A DNA stretch of 64,000 nucleotides. Source: Bacteroidales bacterium (GTDB lineage Bacteria; Bacteroidota; Bacteroidia; Bacteroidales; F082). Each line of letters opens with the position of its first letter. The stretch's first letter is position 1. Of the stretch, positions 1 through 9,912 are shown piece by piece. Under the pieces are notes generated by a model. The model saw only the letters and a list, made by a program, of their open reading frames with translations, ran no database searches and was not told the DNA's origin. The stretch spans positions 106,035 through 170,034 of the forward strand of contig WGCY01000049.1 in the NCBI GenBank assembly GCA_015493525.1, written 5' to 3'. The translations under genes and the position numbers were made by a program.

Positions 1-2229
1 AGTTCTGACGAACAAGATAAACATTCACATCGGTAAAAGGCATCAGCAGAAAAGCATCGGTAACAAGGCCAACGGGGGGAGTATCAATAACAATATAATC
101 ATACCGCTTTTTCAACTCTTCAAAAAGAACTTTATTCTGGTCAGAGGCTATCAGCTCTGCCGGATTAGGCGGAACCGGACCGGCCATAATAATATCAAGA
201 TGTTCAATAATGCCCGAAGGCTGGATTATGTCATCAATCGTATCTTTACCAATGAGATAAGAAGTAATTCCCTTGTCATTGTGCAGATGAAAATCATGGT
301 ATATTTTCGGCTTGCGAAGGTCGAAGCCAAGTAAAACCGTCTTTTTCCCAAATTGGGCATATACCGTGGCAAGGTTCATGGAAACAAAGGTTTTCCCTGT
401 ATTGGACATGTCAGCCGTTACCATTACCGTAACCGGCATCTTATTGCGAACCATATATTGCAGGTTGGTACGCAGCGAGCGGAATGATTCGGAAACACTG
501 GATTTCGGATACTGGGCAACCACAAGTTGAGAATCTTTGTTGCTGTGCAGTAAATGACCAACAATGGGGAAATTTGTCAGGCTTTCCACATCTTTCCGCT
601 CAACAATCTTATCGTTCAGATAATCTTTGCCCATAACGTAAACGACGGGAAAAACAATTCCGAGAATTAATGCAATCAGGTAATTTAGCGATTTCTTGGG
701 AAAAACGGGAGCATTGCTCAGGTCAGCCCTTGCCTTGTCAATAATCTCATTGTCAGGCACGTTAGATGCTTTGGTAATTTGGGCATCCGAACGTTTTTTT
801 AGCAAAAAAGTATAGATGTTATCGGCAAGGTTGAACCGCCGTTCATAGTTGAGCAATTCTCTTTGTGTTACAGGCAGCACATTCAGTTTTTGACTTATTT
901 TCTCAATTCGCCGGTTGATATCGGCGAGTGATTCATTTGAATTTTTAATAATGTTGGAAACATTCTCAATGATGGCCAGTTTTGTGCTGCGTATCTGGTT
1001 GTTAAAGGCAATGATTGTCGGACTTCGTTCTGTGGAATAGAGCAGTGCCTCTGATTTTTTGTTAAACAAGTCGATCAGCTGCGCCACCAAAGCATTCAAA
1101 ACAGGGTCATCGATGCCCATGGCCGAAGGGGCCACAAGGTTGGTTTGGTTAGATTCGTTCTTTTTTATGTAGTTACTCAGGTTGTTGTAATACTGCGACT
1201 TTATTATCAGTTGCGCTTTTTGGGTTTCCAGATCACTCAAATAGTTGTAAACCTGCTGTGCCTGAAAAGAGATGTCCATAACCTCATTTTTTGACCTGAA
1301 CTCCTGAAGGTTTTGCTCTGCTGCCCTTAATGAATCGGAAATTATCTTTAGCTGGCCGTTGATAAACTTTATCGTATTTCCGGCAATCATGTTTTTAACC
1401 TCCAGGTTCCTGTTGAGGTATTGTTTGGTCAGCATATTTATATAATCTACCCCTTTTTGTAAATTGGGGGTCTTTATGGTCAGTTTCAAAATTGAGGCAT
1501 CCCTGTCGATGGGTTCAACCTTAATGCCCATATAAAGTTTTGTCAGTGAGATATAATCGTTAAAAACAAACTGATAATCTTTATCCACATCCTTTTCGGG
1601 ATTGAAATTACTGTTCAGGATAATCTTAAAATCATTGTATGGGATATGGACCTTTTCACCAAAACGATGTTTCCCGGAATAATCAACTTTGTTTATGGTT
1701 TTGCCCGTTGCAAATTTCCTTTTGGCATAGTTATATTTTTTAATATGTTCGCCCTGTGCAACCAGCATATACTCGTTATTGTTTAAGATTTTCAAATTGT
1801 ACGTCAATCCTACTGCCTGGGGCACTGTACTGTCATAAACAACCTGAAAAGGGGCTTTGTTGTATATTTCGGTTATCATCAGCCCATCTTGTTCAAGATA
1901 AGTTACTTCAAAATGCAATTTTTTGATGGACCTGTACGTAAGGCTAAAGGAGGTTAACCTGCCTATTTCATTGCTGATATTTTGCTTGTTGTTTACCAAT
2001 CCCATTCCCAGTAAAGCCGATGGCCCGAGGTTGGAAGTGTTGTCTTTCACAAGCACTGTTGATTCCACCTGATATACCGGATTTGTATATTTGTTAAAAA
2101 GGAAAGCAACAAAAATTGCAACAAAAATTGAGATTCCAAACAGATACCAATAACGAGAGAACTTATAAAACAGTGCTTTTATATCGACCCTGCTTCCCTG
2201 CTGTTGTATTTCATCAAAATTTTCCAAGG
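1..2229 (-). CDS. Wzc-like polysaccharide co-polymerase / BY-kinase (3' end cut by window)
   Basis: The reverse strand is open from 2229 to the window edge, giving 743 residues. The N-terminus has a Wzz-type chain-length domain with a membrane segment near residues 24-44. A long coiled-coil region and a second membrane segment follow, then a P-loop kinase domain. That domain shows Walker A (SNTGKTF, near residue 610), Walker A' (DLRKP) and Walker B (YIVIDTPP). This architecture is known for inner-membrane tyrosine autokinases that control capsule or exopolysaccharide chain length together with a Wza-type outer-membrane protein, and such a protein is encoded 9 bp upstream. The C-terminal tyrosine cluster lies outside the window. 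I chose the TTG at 2229 because no in-frame ATG precedes the Wzz domain. Confidence 0.9.
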
Positions 2230-2238
2230 CTTTTTATA

Positions 2239-3024
2239 TTATTTTTTAAAGAAACTGATAAGAAGAAGTGTAGTTGATATGGCACCAAAGATAACACCAT
2301 AAGGGAAATTGGCAAAAGTAAATTGCTTACCTTTCAACGGTGGGACATAAACAATATCATTTGGCCGGAGATAATAATAGGGAGAGGATAAAACATCTTT
2401 TTTTGTCATGTTGACATGAACCACCCTGGATCCCCCTTTGTATTGCCTGATAATGGTAACATCACTTCTTCTTGCGAAATCAGTCAAATCACCGGCCATG
2501 GAAACTGCTTCAAAAAGATTAATATTGTTCTGGTAAACCTTGTACTGCCCCGGCCTTTTCACTTCACCCAGCAAGGTTATATTAAAATTGACCAGTTTCA
2601 CAATAACAACCGACTCTTTCAGGTATTGTCCCAGTTTTTGTTGCAAGGTATCTTTCACCTGTGCCACGGTAAGCCCTTTCACATACACATCGCCCGTCAA
2701 CGGATAATGAATCATCCCCTTGGCCGAAACCATGTAACTGTCCAGATAAACCGATGCATCATTTGTATTGCTATTACCACCCCCCATTGAATTTAAAAAG
2801 GAGTTGGTCTTTTCATCCATGCTGATAATCCGGATATACAAATTGTCGCCGGGCTGAAGGCGATAATCAATTTTTCGCTGGTTTTTAAAGGAAGAAGTGG
2901 TATCGGTTTTTTCTGCCGACTGCATATACAGTATTTTCTTTTGCGGCACACAGGAAGCAAGAAACAAACTGATCAAACCAATAAGAAAAATATATTTAAT
3001 ACTAATGAACGTATGTTTTTTCAT
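2239..3024 (-). CDS. Wza-like polysaccharide export lipoprotein (SLBB domain)
   Basis: This 261-residue protein has a lipoprotein signal ending at LASC (Cys25), so it is probably anchored at the outer membrane. A poly-export domain follows (about residues 55-150) with the typical LQPGDNLYIRI start, then a SLBB domain with TLLGEVKRPGQY. The C-terminus carries a hydrophobic helix, as in Bacteroidota Wza homologues. It should form the periplasmic/outer-membrane part of a capsule export channel with the Wzc-like protein downstream. I used the ATG at 3024 rather than 3102 because it gives the lipoprotein signal directly, and a promoter-like pair lies at 3073-3103, inside the longer reading frame. 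Confidence 0.92.
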   Translation of the reverse strand: MKKHTFISIKYIFLIGLISLFLASCVPQKKILYMQSAEKTDTTSSFKNQRKIDYRLQPGDNLYIRIISMDEKTNSFLNSMGGGNSNTNDASVYLDSYMVSAKGMIHYPLTGDVYVKGLTVAQVKDTLQQKLGQYLKESVVIVKLVNFNITLLGEVKRPGQYKVYQNNINLFEAVSMAGDLTDFARRSDVTIIRQYKGGSRVVHVNMTKKDVLSSPYYYLRPNDIVYVPPLKGKQFTFANFPYGVIFGAISTTLLLISFFKK

Positions 3025-3072
3025 TTCATGATGACTTTTGCCAATTGTATTTATCCGGATATGATTTGGCCA

Positions 3073-3103
3073 CAAAGGTAAATGTTTTGCAAAAAACGCC
3101 AAC
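3073..3103 (-). promoter_or_regulatory. Bacteroidota-type promoter for the wza-wzc genes
   Basis: On the reverse strand, TACCTTTG (3073-3080) fits the -7 consensus TAnnTTTG, and GTTG (3100-3103) lies 19 bp upstream as a 3/4 match to the -33 TTTG. It sits about 50 bp before the chosen start. Confidence 0.5.
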
Positions 3104-3143
3104 TTTTTCCGAAAAATTCTATACTTCTGCCTGTAGCTTCTGT

Positions 3144-3710
3144 TTATCCGGCCAAAACCTTTTCGATAACACCCGCAAAATAGTTGTATTCAAGCTGATG
3201 TATTTTCTCTGCAAGTGTCTCTGCGGTATCCGTTGATTGTACCGGAACCTCTGCCTGAAAAATAATTTTTCCCTCGTCGTAGTGTTCATTCACATAATGA
3301 ATGGTTATGCCGCTTTTCTTTTTACCGGCGGCAAGGACTGCTTCATGCACGTGCATGCCATACATGCCTTTTCCGCCAAATTCGGGCAGAAGTGCCGGGT
3401 GCAGGTTAATTATTTTTTCAGGGAACTGCCGGATGAGTGCCGCAGGGATCTTCCATAAAAATCCGGCCAATACAATAAGGTCTGTCTCTATTTTAATAAG
3501 ATGCCGGACGATCTCTTCGCGCCGGGAGAAGTCCTTTCCTGAAAAAAATCGTACCGGAACATCCAGTTTTTTTGCCCGTTCTACAACGCCGGCTTCAGGA
3601 TTGTTGGTCAGCACTTCGGAAACCCGAATACGCTTGCTGTGTTGGAAATAGCGGATAATATTTTCGGCATTGGTTCCGTTTCCCGAAGCAAAAATGACAA
3701 TCTGCTTCAT
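3144..3710 (-). CDS. purN: Phosphoribosylglycinamide formyltransferase
   Basis: A 188-residue protein of the usual PurN length. It transfers the formyl group of 10-formyl-THF to GAR, the third step of purine synthesis, in the cytosol. The N-terminal loop IVIFASGNGTN binds the GAR phosphate. The formyltransferase signature is clear: INLHPALLPEFGGKGMYG carries the catalytic His, and the Asp follows in HYDEGKIIFQ. The start at 3710 fits the family N-terminus; the longer frame to 3767 would overlap a -7-like box at 3730-3737. It is a single-gene unit read away from acpP. Confidence 0.93.
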   Translation of the reverse strand: MKQIVIFASGNGTNAENIIRYFQHSKRIRVSEVLTNNPEAGVVERAKKLDVPVRFFSGKDFSRREEIVRHLIKIETDLIVLAGFLWKIPAALIRQFPEKIINLHPALLPEFGGKGMYGMHVHEAVLAAGKKKSGITIHYVNEHYDEGKIIFQAEVPVQSTDTAETLAEKIHQLEYNYFAGVIEKVLAG

Positions 3711-3729
3711 TTTATCAACCTTTTTCCGA

Positions 3730-3737
3730 CAAAAATA
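3730..3737 (-). promoter_or_regulatory. -7 box upstream of purN
   Basis: TATTTTTG on the reverse strand matches TAnnTTTG, 20 bp before the purN start. No convincing TTTG was seen at the -33 position. Confidence 0.35.
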
Positions 3738-3894
3738 ACCACTTTTACACTTCCGGATGTTCCCCATATTGTCTGCTTTTGAATAAAGGTTTCAACAGCC
3801 ATTTTAAAATAAAAATAAATTAGCGCAGAAATATACTTAACCCGCTGACATACAGGAATATTATTTCAAATTAACATTGAATTGTTATCTTTTT

Positions 3895-3926
3895 TTTGGT
3901 TTTTATTTCATTAATGCATTACTTTG
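3895..3926 (+). promoter_or_regulatory. Promoter of the acpP-fabF-rnc operon
   Basis: TTTG (3895-3898) and TTACTTTG (3919-3926, 7/8 match to TAnnTTTG) are separated by 20 bp, the spacing usual for Bacteroidota. The acpP start follows about 30 bp later. Confidence 0.5.
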
Positions 3927-3955
3927 CACCCTGTTTAACTAAAAAAATTAATCAT

Positions 3956-4189
3956 ATGTCAGACGTACGTTCAAAAGTTGTCAGCATTATCGTTGACAAA
4001 TTAGGAGTAGAAGAAAGTGAAGTTACCAACGAAGCAAGTTTTACTAACGACTTGGGAGCTGACTCTCTTGATACGGTTGAGTTAATCATGGAATTTGAAA
4101 AAGAGTTCAACCTTTCTATTCCTGACGAAGAAGCAGAAAAGATTGAAACAGTGGGTGATGCTGTAACTTACATTGAAAGTCACCAGTAA
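3956..4189 (+). CDS. acpP: Acyl carrier protein
   Basis: A 77-residue acidic protein of standard ACP length. The 4'-phosphopantetheine attachment site is Ser37 in the classic [12 protein letters not shown] motif. It carries acyl chains for type II fatty acid synthesis. The ATG at 3956 gives the family N-terminus MSDVRSKV; the frame is open to 3896 but that part would overlap the promoter. fabF follows 18 bp later, then rnc, a linkage common in Bacteroidota. Confidence 0.97.
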   Translation: MSDVRSKVVSIIVDKLGVEESEVTNEASFTNDLGADSLDTVELIMEFEKEFNLSIPDEEAEKIETVGDAVTYIESHQ

Positions 4190-4207
4190 AAAAGGAGAAG
4201 TGTTTTT

Positions 4208-5461
4208 ATGCAGTTAAAGCGAGTTGTTGTTACAGGTATTGGTGCAATTACTCCCGTTGGAAACACTGCAAGTGCGTATTGGGAATCGTTGCTACAGGGG
4301 AAAAGTAGTGCTGTTCCCATTACGCATTTTGACGCATCAAAGTTTAAGACACAGTTTGCCTGTGAGGTAAAAGATTTTGATCCCACGCAGTATTTCAACA
4401 GGAAAGAGGCACGCAAATACGATCGTTATACACAATTTGGCCTGGTAGCCGCTACCGAAGCCGTTGAAGATGCCGGCCTTTTAGATCAGGATATTGACAG
4501 AAACCGTGTTGGCGTCATCTGGGCTTCCGGAATTGGTGGGATTCAAAGTTTTCATAATGAAGTGAAGAACTTTGTTGATGGTGACGGAACACCCCGGTAC
4601 AATCCATTTTTTATTCCCAAGATGATTGCCGACATAGCCGCCGGACATATCTCCATAAAATTTGGTTTCAGGGGGCCTAACTTCGCAACAGTTTCCGCTT
4701 GTGCTTCTTCAGCTAACGCTTTGGCCGACGCTTTCAACTACATCCGGCTGGGGAAAGCCGATGCATTCATTGCCGGTGGCTCCGAAGCAGCGATTACCCA
4801 GGATGGCGTAGGCGGTTTTAACGGCATGCATGCCATATCCACACGCAATGATGACCCGAAGACAGCTTCCAGGCCTTTCGACAAAGACCGCGATGGCTTT
4901 GTAATTGGCGAAGGCGGCGGCGGACTGGTTTTTGAGGAGTTGGAACATGCCCTGAAACGCGGGGCTAAAATATATGCCGAAGTGGCCGGGTCAGGCCTTT
5001 CGGGAGATGCTTATCACATGACTGCACCGCACCCGGAGGGATTGGGGGCTTTCCTTTGTATGCAGGATGCCCTGAAAGACTCGGGCTTGCAACTAAAAGA
5101 CATTCACCACATTAACACACACGGGACTTCTACCCCTGTGGGTGATATTGTAGAGCCTAAAGCCATTGTCAGGCTTTTTGGTGAGGACGCTTATAAAATT
5201 AATATCAATTCCACAAAATCAATGACGGGCCATTTGCTGGGAGGTGCCGGTGCCATAGAGGCCATTGCCGCTTTGCTTGCCGTAAAACACGACATTGTGC
5301 CACCTACCATTAACCATTTTACGGATGACCCGCAAATTGATAACCGGTTAAACTTTACTTTCGGTAAAGCTGTGGAAAGAGAAGTCTTTGCGGCACTTAG
5401 CAATACTTTTGGCTTCGGTGGCCACAATGCTTCCATCGTTTTCAAAAAATTTAAAAAGTAA
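4208..5461 (+). CDS. fabF: Beta-ketoacyl-ACP synthase II
   Basis: A 417-residue condensing enzyme, full length for FabF. It extends acyl-ACP with malonyl-ACP in fatty acid synthesis. The Cys-His-His triad is visible: Cys165 in VSACASSANA, His305 in NTHGTSTPVGD and His342 in KSMTGHLLGGAGA, with Lys337 before the last His. The gene follows acpP, which encodes its substrate carrier, and is followed 8 bp later by rnc. Confidence 0.97.
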   Translation: MQLKRVVVTGIGAITPVGNTASAYWESLLQGKSSAVPITHFDASKFKTQFACEVKDFDPTQYFNRKEARKYDRYTQFGLVAATEAVEDAGLLDQDIDRNRVGVIWASGIGGIQSFHNEVKNFVDGDGTPRYNPFFIPKMIADIAAGHISIKFGFRGPNFATVSACASSANALADAFNYIRLGKADAFIAGGSEAAITQDGVGGFNGMHAISTRNDDPKTASRPFDKDRDGFVIGEGGGGLVFEELEHALKRGAKIYAEVAGSGLSGDAYHMTAPHPEGLGAFLCMQDALKDSGLQLKDIHHINTHGTSTPVGDIVEPKAIVRLFGEDAYKININSTKSMTGHLLGGAGAIEAIAALLAVKHDIVPPTINHFTDDPQIDNRLNFTFGKAVEREVFAALSNTFGFGGHNASIVFKKFKK

Positions 5462-5469
5462 GACACGCT

Positions 5470-6192
5470 TTGTCTGTTCGCAATTTTTTAAGATTTTACC
5501 TTTCTTCCAACAGGGAGATGCGACAAGCCATAAAGAATATTTTCGGGTTTTATCCCGGGAATATTTTTTTATATAAACAGGCTTTTCGCCACAAATCTGC
5601 CAGCCTGAACCACAAAAGCGGTTCTCGTATCAACAACGAACGGCTTGAATATCTCGGCGATGCAGTCCTTGGTGTCGTGGTAGCCGATTATCTTTTCCGG
5701 CGTTACCCTTTTGAGAATGAAGGCTTTCTCACCGAAATGCGTTCTAAAATTGTCAGCCGCTCTTCGCTGAACAAACTTTCCAATAAACTGGGATTGAAGA
5801 ATTTCATGCATTTCGCCAATGCCGATGTGTCACAAATGAAATCCGTGGGGGGAGATGCTTTCGAGGCTTTTGTCGGGGCTCTTTACCTTGACAAAGGGTA
5901 TCATTTTACCCGAAAAATAATTATCAAACGTATTGTGGAAGTGCATTTCGACCTGGACCAGCTGGTGCAATCGGAGATAAGCTACAAAAGTAAAATTATC
6001 GAATGGGCACAGAAAAGCCGAAAAGAATACCGGTTTCAGGTACTCAGCGAAAAAACCATCAAAAACAGAAAACAGTTCAGGGTAGCTGTTTTTATTGAAG
6101 ATAAAATGTTGGCCGAAGCCTTTGACTATACCATAAAAGGAGCTGAAAACCTGTCTGCCGAAAAAGCCTGGAACGTACTTTCAGAAGTATAA
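5470..6192 (+). CDS. rnc: Ribonuclease III
   Basis: A 240-residue protein with the RNase III signature NERLEYLGDAVLG and the second acidic motif VGGDAFEAFVGALYLDKG, followed by a C-terminal double-stranded RNA-binding domain from about residue 165. It cleaves structured RNAs such as rRNA precursors. I used the TTG at 5470, 8 bp after the fabF stop, because homologues have a short N-terminal extension before GFYPGNI. ATG 5518 (MRQAIKN) is an alternative. Confidence 0.93.
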   Translation: MSVRNFLRFYLSSNREMRQAIKNIFGFYPGNIFLYKQAFRHKSASLNHKSGSRINNERLEYLGDAVLGVVVADYLFRRYPFENEGFLTEMRSKIVSRSSLNKLSNKLGLKNFMHFANADVSQMKSVGGDAFEAFVGALYLDKGYHFTRKIIIKRIVEVHFDLDQLVQSEISYKSKIIEWAQKSRKEYRFQVLSEKTIKNRKQFRVAVFIEDKMLAEAFDYTIKGAENLSAEKAWNVLSEV

Positions 6193-6246
6193 CCGGCAAA
6201 TATCGCCATCCACTGCTTTTATACTTAATTTTGGAAAAAATTCTCC

Positions 6247-6696
6247 ATGACAAAGAAACGGTATCTTGAAGGTAACTTTTTTGAAGGATATTCCCTGCTG
6301 GGCATCATTTGCGGGCTTCCCGATTTCCGTGCAACACATTTTATCAACCAATACGCCAGTGTTGATTTCAAAAAAAAGGAAAATTTCTCCCTGTCGCAGG
6401 AAACGAAAGTAACTTTTTCGTGGTATTTTTTTCGCAACGAAGAACTCCGGCGCGACTATTATCTGATTCAAAACAAGAACAATACCGAAATCCTTCTTCC
6501 CGCCCTGCACAACTTTGATTATCTGCTGCTGATGTACGGAAATATCTCAGCACAATACATGGGGAAACTGCTTGCCGCCCTGCGTAAAATGCCGTATGTA
6601 ACCGCTGTATTTGAACAGGACTTAAACACCCTAAAAAATGGCGATCTACTTATTGAAAAAAATGAACTTCACGCCCTGAAACAGGGAATACAATAA
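6247..6696 (+). CDS. IPExxVDY family protein
   Basis: A 149-residue cytosolic protein without a signal peptide or membrane segment. It appears to belong to the small Bacteroidota IPExxVDY family: the segment LLPALHNFDYLLL is a degenerate copy of the naming motif, and the FRATHFINQ region near the N-terminus also fits. The biochemical role of the family is unknown. It lies 54 bp after rnc, as in related genomes where the gene sits among central metabolic genes. Confidence 0.65.
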   Translation: MTKKRYLEGNFFEGYSLLGIICGLPDFRATHFINQYASVDFKKKENFSLSQETKVTFSWYFFRNEELRRDYYLIQNKNNTEILLPALHNFDYLLLMYGNISAQYMGKLLAALRKMPYVTAVFEQDLNTLKNGDLLIEKNELHALKQGIQ

Positions 6697-6750
6697 TTTG
6701 AAAGACAAACTGTTATTAATTACGGGCTACAATTCCTAAAGTACCAACTA

Positions 6751-7146
6751 ATGAGCAAAGAGGAAAAATTGTCGGGTTACGATAAATATTACGATGAGGA
6801 GAAATTTCTGCGCAAGTTGAAAAAGTTGATTTTCAGACTGGGGGAGGAAGTTGTTGTTCGTATTCTGATGCTCTGGTTTTTACTTAACTCCGGAAAAGTA
6901 CCGGTAAAAACCAGGTTGCTTATTATGGCAGCACTGGGATATCTCGTTATGCCCGCTGATTTGGTTTCCGATTTTATTCCCGTGCTGGGATTTACCGATG
7001 ATGTGGCTTTCCTGACTTATGCCTTTAACCAGACCGCACACTACATGGACGAGAGCATCCGTAAAAAAGCGGAAGCGAAATTACAAAGCTGGATGGCCCC
7101 CGGTAAAAATCCGCAGAATACAGAGAACCTTCTCCCGGAAACCTGA
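6751..7146 (+). CDS. YkvA family (DUF1232) membrane protein
   Basis: A 131-residue protein. The diagnostic DUF1232 core is GYLVMPADLVSDFIPVLGF, near residues 68-86, followed by a conserved TDDVAFL. An upstream hydrophobic stretch could be a membrane helix. The function of the family is not established. It is read in the same direction as the gene before it and convergently with the aldolase gene. Confidence 0.8.
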   Translation: MSKEEKLSGYDKYYDEEKFLRKLKKLIFRLGEEVVVRILMLWFLLNSGKVPVKTRLLIMAALGYLVMPADLVSDFIPVLGFTDDVAFLTYAFNQTAHYMDESIRKKAEAKLQSWMAPGKNPQNTENLLPET

Positions 7147-7164
7147 GCTGGGGATGAAACCTGC

Positions 7165-8208
7165 TTACGGTTGTAAAATACCTCTCAACGCCCGGGCAAA
7201 ACCCTCAATGTCTTTTTCGGTAGTATCCCACGAACACATCAGCCGCACTTCCGAAGTGGCTTCATCCCAAATATGGAAAAAGTAGTGTTGCTGTAACCGG
7301 GGGATAATTTCGGGCGGAATAATGACAAAAACACCGTTGGCGTCTACGCTGCGGGTAATTTGCAGCTGCGAAAACTGTTTCAGGCTTTTTTCCAGTAACC
7401 GGGCCATCCGGTTGGCCGTTTCAGCATTTTTCTTCCACAAACCATCCGTGAGATAGCGGTCAAATTGTGCCGAGATAAACCGCATCTTTGAGTGCAGCTG
7501 CATCCCCTGCTTCCGCAAATATTCAAAATCTTTTGCCCGTTTTTTATCAAAAAATACAATGGCTTCACCAAACATCAACCCGTTTTTTGTACCACCGAAC
7601 GAAAGCACATCCACACCGGCATCGGTGGTCAGCTGACGAAAAGTGGCCCCCAAAGCTGCCGCCGCATTACTGATACGTGCCCCATCCATGTGCAACAACA
7701 GGTTGTGGCCATGGGCAAAACCGGCCAATGCTTTGACCTCTTCGGGAGGGTAAACCGTTCCTTTTTCGGTTACTTCCGAGATAGAGATAATACGCGGCTG
7801 GGCATGATGCTGAAAGCCGATACTGTGCAAAAACGGTTCTACCTGTCCGGCATTTATTTTTCCATCTTCCGTTTCAATTTCGAGAATTTTTGTTCCGCCA
7901 AACTTCTCCGGGGCCGCACACTCATCTTCGTTCAGGTGTGCACTTTTTGCCGAAACAATGGCCTGATAGGAGCGCAACAAATGGCCTGTTCCCAGCACGT
8001 TGGCTGCCGTACCGTTGTAAACAAAGAACACGGAAATATTTTCCCCGAAAAGCTTTCGGAACCGGTCAACAGCCTTTTGCGTAAAAAAATCGTTGGCTTC
8101 GCCATAGGCTTCCACATGGCCTGTATTGGCCTGCTGCAAGGCTTCCATAATTTCAGGGCAAACCCCTGACCAGTTGTCGCTGGCAAATGCTTTATTCAAC
8201 TTTTCCAT
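7165..8208 (-). CDS. Low-specificity L-threonine aldolase
   Basis: A 347-residue PLP-dependent fold-type I enzyme that splits threonine or allo-threonine into glycine and acetaldehyde. The PLP lysine is in FGGTKNGLMFGEA. The cofactor-binding HMDGARISNAAAALG segment and the N-terminal DNWSGVCPEI segment are typical of threonine aldolases. It starts 5 bp after rlmN ends, so the two are probably co-transcribed. Confidence 0.9.
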   Translation of the reverse strand: MEKLNKAFASDNWSGVCPEIMEALQQANTGHVEAYGEANDFFTQKAVDRFRKLFGENISVFFVYNGTAANVLGTGHLLRSYQAIVSAKSAHLNEDECAAPEKFGGTKILEIETEDGKINAGQVEPFLHSIGFQHHAQPRIISISEVTEKGTVYPPEEVKALAGFAHGHNLLLHMDGARISNAAAALGATFRQLTTDAGVDVLSFGGTKNGLMFGEAIVFFDKKRAKDFEYLRKQGMQLHSKMRFISAQFDRYLTDGLWKKNAETANRMARLLEKSLKQFSQLQITRSVDANGVFVIIPPEIIPRLQQHYFFHIWDEATSEVRLMCSWDTTEKDIEGFARALRGILQP

Positions 8209-8213
8209 AGCCG

Positions 8214-9263
8214 TTATCCTTTTTTCAGTTTCTGTGCCTTAATTTCCTGTTTCATCTCACGCGTGCTCAGCAAACCACAAGCTGCATCAATATCTTGTCC
8301 GCGGGATGCCCTGATGGTCGTGATAATCCCCTTGGCATTCAGGGCTTCTTTGAACTGCATAAGCCGTTTCTCATCCGTTCCTTTCAACGGTGTGTCCGGG
8401 ATAGGATGAAAGCGGATAAGGTTGATGCGGCAGTTAATGCCGTTGAGGATACGTGCCAATTCCCTGGCATGCCGCGGCGTATCGTTCAGCCCGTTGAAAA
8501 CAATATATTCAAACGAAACCCGCCGTTGCCGGCCAAAATCATGCTGTTTTAATTCGGAAAGAATGGCCTGGATGGGATATTTCCGGCTAACGGGCATAAG
8601 CGTACGCCGCTCTTCTTCAAAAGGCGTGTGCAGGCTAACAGCAAGATGACATTCACTGTTTTCAAGGAAATAACGCATGGCAGGCACAACGCCAATGGTA
8701 CTCACCGTGATTTTCCGCGGGCTGCGGGCAAATCCCCAGTCAGCCGTTAAAATCTCCAGGCTCTGCATCACTGCTTCCGGATTGTCCATCGGCTCACCCA
8801 TGCCCATGTAAACAAGATTGGTAACGGTGTCTTTTTCCGGCAGGCTGCGTATTTGGTTCAGGATTTCTCCTGCCGTCAGGTTGGCCTGGAACCCCTGTTT
8901 TCCGGTCATGCAAAAAAGACATCCCATTTTGCATCCCACCTGCGAGGAGAGGCAGAGCGTAGCCCGTTTATTTTCAGGAATATAAGCCGATTCGATAAAG
9001 CCGCCCCCGGCCTTGAAAAGATATTTTTTGGTACCATCGGCCGAAGCTTGTACGTTAACCGGTTTCTGCAAGCCGAAAGTGAATTCTTCAGACAAGACAC
9101 CCCTTATCTTTTTTGAAAGATTGCTCATCTGGCCTATTTCGCTGATTTCTTTTTTGTACAGCCATCCGGCTATCTGTTTGGCCACAAACCGGGGGGCGCC
9201 CAGCGTGTCTGTAATTTCCTGAAGTTGCCATAGTGTTTTGCCGAAAAGCGGTTCCCGTGTCAT
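8214..9263 (-). CDS. rlmN: 23S rRNA/tRNA adenine-C2 methyltransferase RlmN
   Basis: A 349-residue radical-SAM enzyme that methylates C2 of A2503 in 23S rRNA and A37 in some tRNAs. The radical-SAM cysteines are Cys111, Cys115 and Cys118 (CKMGCLFC). A conserved resolving cysteine lies near residue 329 in the DAACGLLST tail. The start at 9263 (MTREPLFGK) fits the family; the open frame to 9329 would run through a -7-like element at 9282-9289. First gene of a two-gene unit with the aldolase. Confidence 0.95.
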   Translation of the reverse strand: MTREPLFGKTLWQLQEITDTLGAPRFVAKQIAGWLYKKEISEIGQMSNLSKKIRGVLSEEFTFGLQKPVNVQASADGTKKYLFKAGGGFIESAYIPENKRATLCLSSQVGCKMGCLFCMTGKQGFQANLTAGEILNQIRSLPEKDTVTNLVYMGMGEPMDNPEAVMQSLEILTADWGFARSPRKITVSTIGVVPAMRYFLENSECHLAVSLHTPFEEERRTLMPVSRKYPIQAILSELKQHDFGRQRRVSFEYIVFNGLNDTPRHARELARILNGINCRINLIRFHPIPDTPLKGTDEKRLMQFKEALNAKGIITTIRASRGQDIDAACGLLSTREMKQEIKAQKLKKG

Positions 9264-9281
9264 TCGTTTTGTTTTGCCCGG

Positions 9282-9289
9282 CAAAATTA
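9282..9289 (-). promoter_or_regulatory. -7 box upstream of rlmN
   Basis: TAATTTTG on the reverse strand matches TAnnTTTG, about 18 bp before the rlmN start. The -33 position is unclear. Confidence 0.35.
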
Positions 9290-9357
9290 CAAAAAGCAAC
9301 GGGAAAAGTGTGTACCAGGGAAATCGCAAGGTGCTGAAACGGTTAACTGAATATGTT

Positions 9358-9365
9358 TATTTTTG
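9358..9365 (+). promoter_or_regulatory. -7 box upstream of the membrane protein at 9401
   Basis: TATTTTTG matches TAnnTTTG. Its position just after the first possible ATG (9353) argues for the later ATG at 9401 as the real start. Confidence 0.35.
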
Positions 9366-9400
9366 CAGTTCATAAAAATCGAACAGAGACTTCTATCAGG

Positions 9401-9907
9401 ATGCCCCATTCTTTAAAAATAACGCAGGTATTTTTCCTCGCTATGATTAAATATTTTTATGCCCCACTTTACGGTGTGGCCATAGGAATGGGCTTCTGGG
9501 AGAATTTCCTCTCACTGATTTCCGGAGGAGTGCTGGCCTTTACTGTTTATTACTTTTTTTCTGATCTTGTTTTACTTTATTCCAGGCATCTGAACCCCCT
9601 GTTCATAAAAGTAATTCCGGCAAGTTGGCATCATGCTTATCTCAGGAGAAAAGTCAAAAGGCGTATCAAACGCCGGGGCAGAAAGAAATTTACCCGAAGG
9701 ACAAAATTTATGGTAAAACTACGTCGCAATTACGGCATGTGGGGCATTATCCTGCTGACACCTGTTTTACTTTCGCTCCCCATCGGAGCTTTCCTGTTAA
9801 GAAAATATTACCGGGATAACAGTACCGCCCTCCCATTTATGATTACCTCCATTATTGTGGAAGGGTTTATCCTTTGCCTTGCCTACACCGGGGCATTCAG
9901 CCTGTGA
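9401..9907 (+). CDS. Small multi-pass membrane protein, function unknown
   Basis: About 168 residues. Hydrophobic segments lie at each end, with a very basic loop (RRKVKRRIKRRGRKK) near the middle that should face the cytoplasm. The late segment GMWGIILLTPVLLSLPIGAF loosely recalls small multidrug-export-like (PF06695) proteins, but this is a weak resemblance. The earlier ATG at 9353 would add 16 residues and overlap a promoter-like box. It is divergent from rlmN and convergent with the next gene. Confidence 0.6.
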   Translation: MPHSLKITQVFFLAMIKYFYAPLYGVAIGMGFWENFLSLISGGVLAFTVYYFFSDLVLLYSRHLNPLFIKVIPASWHHAYLRRKVKRRIKRRGRKKFTRRTKFMVKLRRNYGMWGIILLTPVLLSLPIGAFLLRKYYRDNSTALPFMITSIIVEGFILCLAYTGAFSL

Positions 9908-9912
9908 TTTTT